This document shows positions 7,637-16,751 of a stretch of DNA of 64,000 bases, one piece after another. Below the pieces are notes generated by a model. It ran no database searches, was not told the origin of the DNA, and saw only the letters and a list, made by a program, of their open reading frames with translations. This DNA is from Chitinophagaceae bacterium. Its GTDB lineage: Bacteria > Bacteroidota > Bacteroidia > Chitinophagales > Chitinophagaceae. Position 1 is the stretch's first letter, and each line of letters opens with the position of its first letter. The stretch is taken from NCBI GenBank assembly GCA_016722465.1, contig JADKJC010000004.1:186001-250000 (forward strand), written 5' to 3'. The position numbers and the translations under genes are program-made.

Positions 7637-10160
7637 ATGCAATTTGAAGGGGAACATTTACTGCCTGGCCAATGGGGTCATTTTTTTGTTTTACTGGCTT
7701 TCATCAGTTCCCTGCTTTCCACCATCGCTTATTGTATAGCCTCTTTTAAAAAAGATCTTGGAGAAAGAGCATCCTGGACAAAATATGCCCGCCTTTGTTT
7801 CTATGTGCAAAGCTTTTCGGTACTGGCAGTGTTTTCCGTAATCTTCTACATTTGTGCCAACCATTATATTGAATACCTCTACGCTTATAAACATACGTCC
7901 AAAGAATTAGAGTTTAAATTCCTTTTTGCATCCATCTGGGAAGACCAGAGTGGCAGTTTTTTACTGTGGTCCATCTGGCATTGCATACTGGGGCTGGTTT
8001 TGATTGCACGGAGCAAAGAATGGGAAGCGCCAGTGATGACCATTGTAAGTGCGGCCCAGGTATTTTTAGCCATGATGATCATGGGAGTCTATATCTTCTT
8101 TGATATCAAAATCGGCAACAGCCCCTTTGTACTTACCAGAAATGAGATCAACGGGCCCATCTTCGCCATGCCCAATTATTTAAGCCTGATGAAAGACGGG
8201 GTGGGCCTGAATGTGTTGTTGCGTAATTACTGGATGGTGATCCATCCACCGGTGTTGTTTTTAGGCTTTGCTTCCACGATAGTTCCTTTTGCTTTTGCCT
8301 ATGCAGGTATCCAGAGCAAGCGCTTTGGCGACTGGGTTAAACCGGCATTGCCTTATGCATTGTTTGGTGGTTGTGTGCTGGGTGTTGGCATAATGATGGG
8401 GGGCAAGTGGGCATACGAATCCTTGTCATTCGGTGGTTACTGGGCATGGGACCCGGTTGAGAACGCATCGCTGGTGCCCTGGTTGATTTTAGTAGCAGGT
8501 TTACATACCATGGTTATTTATAAAGCAACAGGGCATTCGCTCCGGATGAGTTATTTGTTTGTATTCCTCAGTTTCATATTTGTCTTGTATTCCACTTTTC
8601 TTACGAGGACAGGTGTATTGGGCGATACTTCAGTGCATGCATTTACAGAGGCAGGTAAGGCCATGAATATTTTGATACTATCGTTCCTGGTTTTCTTTTT
8701 TTCTTCTTTCGATGGTATTGTTTTTAGTGTTCTTTAAAAAAATACCAGCCATTGTAAAAGAAGAAAATACCAATTCAAGGGAGTTCTGGATGTTCATCGG
8801 TTCGCTGGTATTGTTTCTTTCCAGCATGTTCATTATTGGAAAAACATCGGCACCGGTGATCAATGCATTGTTCAATACAAAATTTGCCCCGGCAGAGGAT
8901 GTTGAATTCTCTTATAACAAAGTGATTGTACTGGTGGCCATTGTTATTGGGATATTGACTGCCATTACACAATACTTTAAATACAAGAACACGCCTTCAA
9001 AGGAGTTTGTAAAAAAGATAGCTGTTCCCACATTGATTGCAGCAGTGATTACAGCGCTGCTGGCTATATTTTATCCCATTACTTATTACAAGCAGGGTGC
9101 AGGTTTTTTAGGCGCTTTGTATGTAGCCTTGTTTGCAACCATTTATGCGGTGGTGGCCAATGCAGGTTATATCAAATCAGGATTGAACGGCAAACTGAAA
9201 GCTGCCGGCGGTTCCATAGCGCATTTGGGTTTTGGGCTAATGATTGCCGGTATGATCATTTCTGCAGGCAATAAAAAGATCATCAGCGAAGAAAAATACA
9301 AGGCTTTTGCGCTGCCAATGGGAGTGGATCCAATGACCAAACAGCAGGATAATCCGGCAGAGAATATCAACCTGATCCGCCAGGTGCCCACCAGGATGGC
9401 AGAGTATGAAGTGACTTATCTCAATGACAGTTCAGGACATGAAAGTGGCAGGAATTTTTATCACCTGTTGTTCCAGCGCAAGGATGCAGCTACCAAAAAA
9501 ATTGCTGAGTCATTTGTATTGAGCCCGGATGTTTACCTGATGAAGAACAACAACATGAGCAGTAATCCTGATACCAAGAACTACCTGACGCATGATGTAT
9601 TCACCTACATTTCTTATGTACTGAACCCGGAGGCCAATGTGGATACGGCTACTTTTAAACTGCATGAAGTTGCAGATGGCGATACCATTTTTTACTCAAA
9701 AGGATACATGGTATTTAACAAAGCCATTAAAAACCCGGAGACTAATAAATTCAACATTCATCCAACCGGGCCCAATGTAATTGCAGACCTTACCATTACT
9801 GCACAGGACAGCACCCAATACCATGCAACCCCCATGATACTGGTGGACAGCCTGGGTATTCAGCAGATTGATGATACCGTGTATGCCCAAAACCTGTTTG
9901 TGAAATTTGCAGGCGTGATACCTGACCAGAATAAAATCGTGATCGGTGTAAAGGAAGCTGATACGATGATTGATTTTGTTACGCTGAAAGCATACATATT
10001 TCCTTATATCAACTTAGTGTGGATCGGCCTGATACTAATGGGCGTTGGATTTATCATGAGCATGGTGAACCGGGCTAAGTTTTCTGCTGCTGCCGGAACC
10101 GTTGTATTGGCGCTGGTTTCGCTGGCACTGGTGTATATGTTTTTGTTTGCAGCGAATTAA
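7637..10160 (+). CDS. ccmF: Cytochrome c heme lyase subunit CcmF (one frameshift)
   Basis: Two overlapping frames (7637-8737 and 8712-10160) together form one ~840-residue CcmF. The first part has multiple membrane helices and the WWD heme-handling motif (FGGYWAWDPVENASLVPWL). The second resumes in the last helices and includes the periplasmic domain and C-terminal helices. The break is in a T-rich run near 8695-8712, where one extra T changes FFFSS-MVLFLVFF into FFFSSFDGIV-stop. I take this as sequence error. CcmF ligates heme to apocytochrome c together with CcmE. The coupling to ccmE is typical. Confidence 0.88.
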
Positions 10161-10180
10161 ATGATAAATTCCAAATAATT

Positions 10181-10210
10181 AAAAGGGTTATTATTCATAG
10201 TAGCCTTTTT
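10181..10210. terminator. Bidirectional terminator between ccmF and the tRNA cluster
   Basis: AAAAGG(G)TTATTA and TAGTAGCCTTTTT pair around a TTCA loop with one bulged G. T-runs on both strands let it end ccmF (plus) and the convergent tRNA-Pro (minus). Confidence 0.6.
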
Positions 10211-10215
10211 ATTTG

Positions 10216-10289
10216 TCGGGATGACTGGATTCGAACCAGCGGCCCCTTCGTCCCGAACGAAGTGCGCTACCGGGCTGCGCTACATCCCG
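10216..10289 (-). tRNA. tRNA-Pro(CGG)
   Basis: This 74-nt minus-strand gene folds into a normal cloverleaf. Acceptor CGGGATG pairs with CATCCCG, with discriminator A. The D arm is GCGC/GCGC, the anticodon arm CTTCG-TTCGGGA-CGAAG with anticodon CGG, and the T arm has the TTCGAAT loop. CCA is not encoded; the sequence after the gene is CAAA. It is the only fully canonical member of the four-gene cluster. Confidence 0.9.
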
Positions 10290-10311
10290 AATAATTTGAC
10301 AGCATAAAATT

Positions 10312-10345
10312 AAAAAAGGCTCCTGAAAATTCAAGAGCCTTTTTT
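10312..10345. terminator. Terminator after the second tRNA-like gene
   Basis: AAAAAAGGCTC (10312-10322) and GAGCCTTTTTT (10335-10345) form a perfect 11-bp stem. It begins 1 nt after the 3' end of the tRNA-like gene at 10347-10422 and works on both strands. Confidence 0.75.
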
Positions 10346-10346
10346 G

Positions 10347-10422
10347 TCGGGATGACAAGATTCGAACCTTGCGACCCCACGCCCCCAGACGTGTGCCCCG
10401 CCATCGGCGGGCTACATCCCCG
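10347..10422 (-). pseudogene. tRNA-Pro(GGG)-like gene with D arm replaced by a GC hairpin
   Basis: Both ends match the neighbouring tRNA-Pro genes (CGGGGATGTAG at the 5' side, TTCGAATCTTGTCATCCCGA at the 3' side), and CGTCTGGGGG gives a presumptive GGG anticodon. The D arm is absent; in its place is the 15-nt palindrome CCCGCCGATGGCGGG. There is also one extra G in the acceptor strand, an extra G before the T loop and one G fewer than needed for a regular anticodon arm. It is a decayed or chimeric tRNA, or an assembly artefact. Its 5' end overlaps the predicted end of the GIY-YIG gene. Confidence 0.65.
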
Positions 10423-10658
10423 AAATCAGTGACTTAAATGCTTCTCCGCCCTTCCAGCTTTTAATTTGTTTTCTCTTTTAATGCTTCTTCTCTTGTTTCA
10501 AACTTTTCAACCAGTAGTATAACAAAAGGAACCCTGTGTTTAGTGGATCGTTGCCTGCCGACGTTATGGTATAATAGCCTTTCAGCTACATTAGCAGTTT
10601 CACCAATGTAGTACTTATTATCTTTCAGGCTTTTTAATATGTAAACATAATGGGGCAT
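10412..10658 (-). CDS. Small GIY-YIG nuclease-like protein, frameshifted
   Basis: The N-terminal ~60 residues are a clear GIY-YIG domain: YVYIL near the start, YYIGET, AERLLYHN and RSTKHRVPF. The annotated frame stops at 10461 after 65 residues. One A too many in an AAAA run near 10470 would explain this: the adjacent frame continues with KQIKSWKGGEAFKSLISGM, the usual family ending, and stops at a TAG at 10412-10414. That stop is part of the tRNA-Pro-like gene (its TAG at positions 8-10). Such single-domain proteins are cytosolic, and some relatives are homing nucleases. A link to the surrounding tRNA duplications is inference. Confidence 0.75.
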
Positions 10659-10695
10659 AAAAAAAAATCCCTACAAATGTAAGAGATTTAGTTTG

Positions 10696-10768
10696 TCGGG
10701 ATGACAAGATTCGAACTTGCGACCCCACGCCCCCCCAGACGTGCGCTACCGGGCTGCGCTACATCCCG
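10696..10768 (-). tRNA. tRNA-Pro(GGG), irregular anticodon arm
   Basis: The acceptor (CGGGATG/CATCCCG, discriminator A), D arm (GCGC/GCGC) and T arm (GCAAG-TTCGAAT-CTTGT) are canonical. The anticodon arm contains seven consecutive G after CGTCT and cannot form a standard 5-bp stem with a 7-nt loop without changing the number of G. The anticodon reads GGG after the invariant T. A homopolymer miscount is the simplest explanation. It lies 37 nt upstream of the GIY-YIG start on the same strand. Confidence 0.65.
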
Positions 10769-10918
10769 AAAAATCTTTTCACACAAGGCGAAATTAAATA
10801 GGGAGACAAAAGTAACTGAAATTATCAAATCGAAAAAGGAACAGGAAATTTAATTGTAATCAAAATTCAATAATAGATTATGAAATCTGCGGATTAATAA
10901 TTGAAGATGTTTTATTTG
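10769..10918. other. Spacer between tRNA-like copies
   Basis: This is A+T-rich sequence with no coding frame or RNA that I recognise. It separates two minus-strand tRNA-Pro-like genes and may include their promoter. Confidence 0.4.
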
Positions 10919-10991
10919 TCGGGATGACAAGATTCGAACTTGCTACCCCATCCCGCCATCGGCGGGGACTACCGAGCTGCGCTACATCCCA
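10919..10991 (-). pseudogene. tRNA-Pro-like gene with anticodon arm replaced by a GC hairpin
   Basis: The 5' part (TGGGATGTAGCGCAGCTCGG) and 3' part (GCAAGTTCGAATCTTGTCAT, then CCCGA) match the other tRNA-Pro copies. Where the anticodon arm and the 3' side of the D stem should be, it has TCCCCGCCGATGGCGGGATG, which contains the same 15-nt palindrome seen in the copy at 10347-10422. No anticodon loop can be assigned, so it is probably not a working tRNA. Confidence 0.6.
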
Positions 10992-11094
10992 AATTTATAC
11001 AAACCACCAGGCGGTGGCAGGGGCAGCAAAAGTAAATGAAATTTTCAATTCTAAAAACAACAAGTTATCCTAACTTAGCGCAACTTTTTTATGC

Positions 11095-12362
11095 ATGAAG
11101 GTTTTAATTAAACAGGCCACCATCGTTTGCTCCTCCTCTCCTCACAACGGAACCATTAAAGATTTGCTGATTGTTGACGGGGTCATCAAAACCATTGCGG
11201 ATACTATCACAGAAAATGACTGCCAGGTAATTCAGCAGCCCGGACTGCATGCCAGCATTGGCTGGATGGATGTGTTTGCCCATTTCTGCGACCCTGGTTA
11301 CGAATACAGGGAAACCCTGGAAACCGGTGCCAAAGCAGCGGCTGCCGGTGGCTTTACCGATGTGCTGCTGCTGCCCAATACCAAACCAGTAGTACATGAT
11401 AAATCACAGGTAGAATACCTGGTTCAAAAGTCAAAACCCTTACCGGTTACGATGCACTCCATTGGGGCAGTTACCAAAAACACCGATGGTAATGAACTGG
11501 CCGAAATGTATGACATGAAAGCCGCCGGCGCACTTGCCTTTGGTGATGGGATCAATGCCATACAAAACAGCGGGCTCATGATCAAAGCACTGCAGTATGT
11601 AAAAACATTTGATGGTACCATCATGCAGGTTCCGGATGAAAAAAGCATTGCCCCCAATGGCCTGATGAATGAGGGGATCGTTTCCACACAACTTGGACTG
11701 CCCGGTAAACCTGCGATGGCAGAAGAACTGGTAGTGGCAAGAGATATCAAACTGGCCCGCTATGCCGACAGTCGTTTGCATTTTACCGGTATTACTACCG
11801 CCAAAAGTTTGGAATATATCAGGAGGGCAAAAGAAGGCGGCATTAAAGTAAGCTGTTCTGTTACGCCTTATCATTTATTCTTTTGTGATGAAGACCTGCG
11901 GACCTATGATACCAACCTGAAAGTAAATCCGCCGCTGAGAAACAAAGCAGATAGAAGTGCTTTGTTGAAGGGCCTGCTGGATGGAACGGTAGATTGTATT
12001 GCTTCTCATCATATTCCGCATAACTACGACAACAAGGTTTGCGAATTTGAATATGCAAAGAATGGAATGATTGGGCTGAGAGTTTGTTTGGAACGATATG
12101 GTCAATGGTGAATGGTGAATGGTCAATAGAAACCCTTATTGAAAAAATTTCTGTATTTCCACGCAAAGTATTTGGTTTGGAAATGCCTGAAATAAAAGAA
12201 GGAGCAGCCGCTTCGATTACATTATTTGATCCAGCTGCTGAATATGTTTTTGAAGAAAATATGATCGCATCCAAATCGAAGAACTCGGCTTTTGTTGGCC
12301 AACCATTGAAAGGGAAAGTGATCGGCATTATTCATAAGAACCAGGTAGTATTGAACGCATGA
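11095..12362 (+). CDS. Dihydroorotase-like protein lacking metal ligands (one frameshift)
   Basis: Two frames (11095-12111 and 12084-12362) form one ~420-residue amidohydrolase. Near 12075 one missing base turns [13 protein letters not shown] into [16 protein letters not shown]. The fold matches dihydroorotase ([44 protein letters not shown]). The active-site signatures are altered: the usual HxHxRxPG is [12 protein letters not shown] is HFTG, TPHHL is TPYHL and the TDHAPH Asp is lost (ASHHIPH). It is probably a non-catalytic homologue, comparable to the inactive PyrC' partners of aspartate transcarbamoylase. Its role in the cell is inferred. Confidence 0.75.
12098..12127 (+). repeat. Heptamer microsatellite inside a reading frame
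   Basis: About four units of a 7-bp motif (ATGGTGA and variants) lie inside the C-terminal part of the dihydroorotase-like gene, coding for WSMVNGEWS. Similar heptamers occur in intergenic spacers elsewhere in the window (see 15568-15680 and 56474-56496). Confidence 0.55.
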
Positions 12363-12913
12363 AACAACTGAAACCGCAATTGATTGGATTGATAACAGGG
12401 GCGCTGATGATCATTGCATCCGTGATTGCATTTTATGTGCTGCACCTGCCAAACAAAAGTAAAGCCCAGTATGTAGTTTACCTGATCTATACAACGGGTA
12501 TTATCTGGAGTTTATTTGCTTATCATAAAAGCAATGCTGGCGATAAAATTTAAAGATACTTTTCTGAAGGGTTTAAGGTATTTATTATAGCAGTGTTGAT
12601 GATGGTAGTGTATACCCGGATCTTTGAAAGGCGAACCCACAGATCATTGATGGCTTTATTGAAGAAAACAACAAGCATTGTTAGTGGAAGCAACAGAACC
12701 CTGCAGAGATACTGGACAATGCGACAAAATAAGGTCCATGTTTTGTTGACGATGGTGATGGGAGCTACCGTTACTTATTTAATCATCGGCGCACTGGTTG
12801 CATTGGTGGGGAGTGGGTTGTTAAGTCAGCAAAGATTAACCAGTGTAATTGCAGCATTGCTGAATAAGAAGTACTGTAAAGAGTGGTTATACTTTCTTTT
12901 ACTAAAAGCATAA
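12359..12913 (+). CDS. DUF4199 membrane protein, multiply frameshifted
   Basis: Frames at 12359-12553 ([20 protein letters not shown] start, three hydrophobic stretches) and 12593-12913 (LMMVVYTRIFE ... TMVMGATVTYLIIGALVALV) together match the Bacteroidota DUF4199 layout: four membrane helices with a cytoplasmic loop between helices 3 and 4. At least two indels are needed, one near 12555-12590 and others in the loop. The ATG overlaps the end of the dihydroorotase-like gene by 4 nt, indicating one operon. Its function is unknown. Confidence 0.6.
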
Positions 12914-12988
12914 CGGAAAAAGTTTGCCAATGCAGTTGAGTAAATAAATGAAGCTGGTACCAAAATAAATAAAGACATCATAGCGGCT

Positions 12989-13926
12989 ATGGATATATCA
13001 ATTGTAATTCCACTGTTTAACGAAGAAGAATCACTGCCCGAACTGGCGGCCTGGATAGCACGTGTAATGACGGCTAACCATTACAGTTATGAAGTGATCA
13101 TGATTGACGATGGCAGCAACGACAGCTCTGGGGAGGTGATAGAGGGCTTGCTCAGCAAGACCCAACATCCGTGGTATTAAATTCCAGCGCAACTATGGCA
13201 AGAGCGCCGCATTGAATGAAGGCTTGCAAAGCCCAGGGCAACGTAGTGATCACTATGGATGCAGATATGCAGGATAGCCCGGATGAAATTCCAGAATTGC
13301 GGAAGATGATCATGGAAGATGGTTTTGACCTGGTGAGCGGCTGGAAAAAGAAACGTTATGATAATGCGTTGACAAAAAACCTGCCTTCCAAGTTATTCAA
13401 TGCAACTGCCAGTAAAGCAAGCGGCATCAAACTGCACGATTTTAACTGTGGATTGAAGGCTTATAAAAATAAAGTGGTCAAGAGTATTGAAGTGTCTGGA
13501 GAAATGCACCGTTATATTCCCTTACTTGCCAAATGGGCCGGGTTTAAAAAATAGGGGAGAAAGTAGTAGGAGCACCAGGCAAGAAAATATGGCGTGACAA
13601 AGTTCGGCTGGAACCGTTTTGTAAATGGCTTCCCTTGATTTGTTTTCCATTATGTTCATGGGTAAGTTTGGAAAAAAGACCCATGCATATTTTTTGGTTT
13701 TTGGGGCAGCATTGTGTTCTTTGTGGGATTTATTATCTGGATATATTTGTTTGTTGAGAAATTTTTCTTTTTAAATTCAACATGACCGACAGGCCACTGT
13801 TTTATGTAGGCATTATTTCACTGGTGATCGGCACACAGCTTTTTAGCCGGATTTTTAGGAGAGATGATCGCAAGGAATTCTTCGGATAGAAATTTTTATT
13901 TGGTGGAGAAGAAACTGGGATTATAG
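12989..13926 (+). CDS. Family 2 glycosyltransferase with C-terminal membrane helices, frameshifted
   Basis: The first frame (12989-13180) has a GT-A start (MDISIVIPLFNEEESLPEL, VIMIDDGSND). The next pieces give RNYGKSAALNEG and then VVITMDADMQDSPDEIPEL (13216-13554) with the metal-binding DAD. Downstream frames continue with FVNGF, LDLFSIMFMGKFGKK and two membrane helices, stopping at 13924-13926. This is the layout of polyprenyl-phosphate mannose/glucose synthases (DPM1/GtrB-like): sugar transfer from a nucleotide donor to a lipid carrier at the inner membrane. At least five indels are needed, so the gene is either very badly sequenced or decaying. Confidence 0.7.
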
Positions 13927-13982
13927 AACACGGATAACGCTGATCTGGCGGATTTTAAACGGATTTGTTTAAAATATATTCT

Positions 13983-14369
13983 ATGTTACTTCATGAGGAT
14001 ATCACGGATATTATTATGAAGTGCTTTTATAAAGTATACAATGAACTTGGTTTTGGATTCCTGAAAAGTATATGAAAATGCGCTTTTAATCGAACTAAGA
14101 TCACAAGGACTAAATGCCTCCAAAGCAGATGCCCATTAATGTCTTTTACAATGGTAGTAATGTTGGTAATTACTTTGCTGATATTATAATTTGAAGAACA
14201 AAGTTATTATTGAGATAAAGTCAGGTGAAAATGGATTTGTAGATGAGCACGAGTTGCAGCTTGTTAACTATTTGAGGGCAACTGATAAAAAGTTGGATTA
14301 CTTCTGTCATTCGGAAAGAAGCCGGCATTTAGAAGAAAGGTATTTACAAACAATAATAAAATCAGGTAA
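13983..14369 (+). CDS. GxxExxY family protein, frameshifted
   Basis: Translating across three or so indels gives MLLHEDITDIIMKCFYKVYN, NELGFGFL, KVYENALLIELRSQGL, NVGNYFADIII, NKVIIEIKSGEN and a Lys-rich tail FRRKVFTNNNKIR. This matches the Bacteroidota GxxExxY family (PD-(D/E)xK-like fold, unknown role), here with the Glu of GxxExxY apparently lost at an indel. The frame 14191-14406 is only its C-terminal half in part. These genes are commonly scattered inside polysaccharide clusters in this phylum, as here. Confidence 0.6.
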
Positions 14370-14419
14370 TAACAAGATTACCCTGAAATTTAAAAATCCG
14401 TTTTAAATCAGTTTAATCA

Positions 14420-15590
14420 GTGTCATCAGCGTCCCATCCAAAATCAGTTGTTATCATCGGCCCTGCACATCCTTTAAGAGGTGGCCTTGCATCTTATGAT
14501 GAAAGACTGGCAAAGGAATTCATGAACCAGGGATGCGATGTTACTATTTATACTTTCTCTTTACAATATCCCGGATTTCTCTTTCCCGGAACCACACAAT
14601 ATTCTACAGAACCTGCACCAACAGACCTGAAAATAAAAGTTTGCATCAACTCAGTTAACCCTTTTAACTGGTGGAGCGTAGGTAATGAATTGAGAAAATT
14701 GCAACCTGATATTATTGTGGTAAGGTACTGGCTTCCGTTTATGGGGCCTTGCCTCGGCACAATCCTGCGGCAGGTTAAAAAAAATAAACATACCAAAGTG
14801 GTATGTATAGCCGATAATATCATTCCGCATGAAAAGCGGGTTGGCGATGTGCCTTTTACCAGGTACTTTGTAAAGCCAGTGGATGCTTTTATCACCATGA
14901 GTGAAAAGGTATTAAGTGACTTGCCCATATTTGCTGCAGGCAAACCGGCTAAGTTTGTACCCCATCCGCTGTATGATAATTTTGGGGAGAAGATCAGTAA
15001 AAATGAAGCAAGGAAGCAATTGGCAATTGGCAATGACAAAAAGATAATGCTATTTTTCGGTTTTATACGCAAATACAAAGGATTGGATATTTTATTGGAT
15101 GCTGTCAAAATTTTAAAAAATTCAACATCCCCAATTTGCAATTTCCAATTGCTTGTGGCTGGTGAGTTTTACGAAGACCGTAAACAATATGATGAACAGA
15201 TTAAGCAGCTTGGAATACAAGACAGCCTTATTTTAAGAACAGATTTTATCCCCGACAGTGAAGTAAAGTATTACCTGTGCTGCTGATGTTGTAGTACAGC
15301 CTTACCGCAATGCAACGCAAAGCGGCGTTACCCCGTTGGCATATCATTTTGAAGTGCCGATGATTGTTACCAATGTGGGCGGGTTGCCATCCCTGGTGCC
15401 GGAAGGTAAAGTAGGGTTGATTGCTGAACCGAATGCAGAATCCATTGCCCAAAAAATTGTTGAATATTTTGAAATAGGTTGTGAATCATTCCTGCCGGCC
15501 TGGTAGAGGAGAAGAAAAAAATACAGTTGGGCTAAAATGACCGAAGCGATCATTGATGTCATTGACGAAAAGTCAAAAATCAAAAAGTAA
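14420..15590 (+). CDS. Family 4 glycosyltransferase (one or more frameshifts)
   Basis: The main frame (14420-15286, GTG start) has an N-terminal Rossmann half (VVIIGPAHPLRGGLASYDER) and a second half with FFGFIRKYKGLDILLDAV and VAGEFYED. The missing end is in the adjacent frame: DVVVQPYRNATQSGVTPLAY, FEVPMIVTNVGG and IAEPNAESIAQKI, the E-x7-E region of GT-B retaining enzymes. It ends at 15588-15590. The break near 15280 is a single-base indel. The enzyme likely adds a hexose in surface polysaccharide assembly, consistent with the GT2 and GHMP kinase beside it. Confidence 0.75.
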
Positions 15591-15680
15591 AAGTCTGCGG
15601 TCTTCCAATAATGAACTCTTCCCAATAATTAAAAACTTCAAGTGTAACAGTTTTTACTTTTTACTTTTTACTTTTGACTT
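15568..15680. repeat. Inverted pair of heptamer microsatellites
   Basis: AAAAGTC/AAAAATC/AAAAAGT units (15568-15593) form the last codons of the glycosyltransferase. TTTTTAC units (15651-15680) end 3 nt before the next ATG. The two are near reverse complements about 55 nt apart and could form a long A/T hairpin between the genes, possibly a weak terminator. Confidence 0.5.
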
Positions 15681-15683
15681 ATT

Positions 15684-16703
15684 ATGATCTACAGAAGCAA
15701 AGCGCCACTGCGTATCGGACTAGCCGGTGGCGGAACCGATGTAAGCCCTTACAGCGATATGTATGGCGGCGCTATTTTAAATGCTACCATTTCTTTATCT
15801 GCACATGCCAGTATCGAACTGCTGGATACCAATGATATCATTGTGGAAGCACTGGACAGGGGAGAGAAGCAGCGCTTTGAATATGCAAACGCACTGCCGG
15901 TTGATGGTCATCTTGATCTCTTAAAAGGCGTTTACAACCGCATCCGGAAAGACTATCATTTTCCTTCAAAAGGTTTTCGCCTGTCTACTTATGTAGATGC
16001 ACCGGCAGGTTCAGGCCTTGGCACTTCTTCCACTTTAGTAGTGGCAGTGTTAGGCGCTTTTGTTGAAATGCTCAAATTGCCATTGGGTGATTATGATATT
16101 GCTCACCTGGCTTTTCAAATTGAAAGGAAGACTTACTGTTGGCGGGCGGTAAACAGGACCAGTATGCAGCCACTTTTGGCGGCGTGAATTTTATGGAGTT
16201 TTATGACAATGATAAAGTGATTGTGAATCCGCTACGCATCCGCCCGGAGTATATGCATGAGTTGGGCCACAACCTCGTGTTGTATTTCACTGCATCATCG
16301 AGGGAGAGTGCATCCATCATCAAAGAACAGGTGAAGAATGTAAATGATAAGAATGAGAAAAGCATTGAAGCCATGCACCAGTTAAAGGAGCAATCCAGGA
16401 TGATGAAGGAAGCACTGCTGAAAGGAAAACTGAATGAATTTGGAGAGATACTGGATTTTGGTTTCCGGCAAAAAAGAAAAATGGCACACAATATCAGCAA
16501 CAGCAATATTGAAAGCATTTATGATGCCGCCAAACAGGCCGGTGCCACAGGTGGCAAGATCAGTGGCGCCGGTGGCGGTGGCTTTATGATATTTTATTGC
16601 CCCGGGTAACAGCAGGTATGCAGTCATTGAAACATTGAAAGCTTTGGCGGCGAAATAAAGAACTACAGCTTTACCAAGTATGGCTTAACCCTGGACGGCA
16701 TAA
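15684..16703 (+). CDS. GHMP kinase, D-glycero-D-manno-heptose 7-phosphate kinase-like (frameshifted)
   Basis: The first frame starts with IYRSKAPLRIGLAGGGTDVS and has the GHMP ATP loop (PAGSGLGTSSTLVVAVLGAF). The frame from 16139 continues with GGKQDQYAATFGGVNF and the C-terminal GGKISGAGGGGFMIFYCPG, then a third frame supplies SFGGEIKNYSFTKYGLTTW. Breaks are near 16130 and 16605. Family members phosphorylate heptose 7-phosphate at C1 in the GDP-heptose route or related sugars (HddA-like). With the two glycosyltransferases this suggests surface-glycan synthesis, though no isomerase or nucleotidyltransferase of that route is adjacent. Confidence 0.75.
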
Positions 16704-16751
16704 TGATTTGTAATGAACTTCATAAAAATGCCCAGTTAAAACAAACCAATC

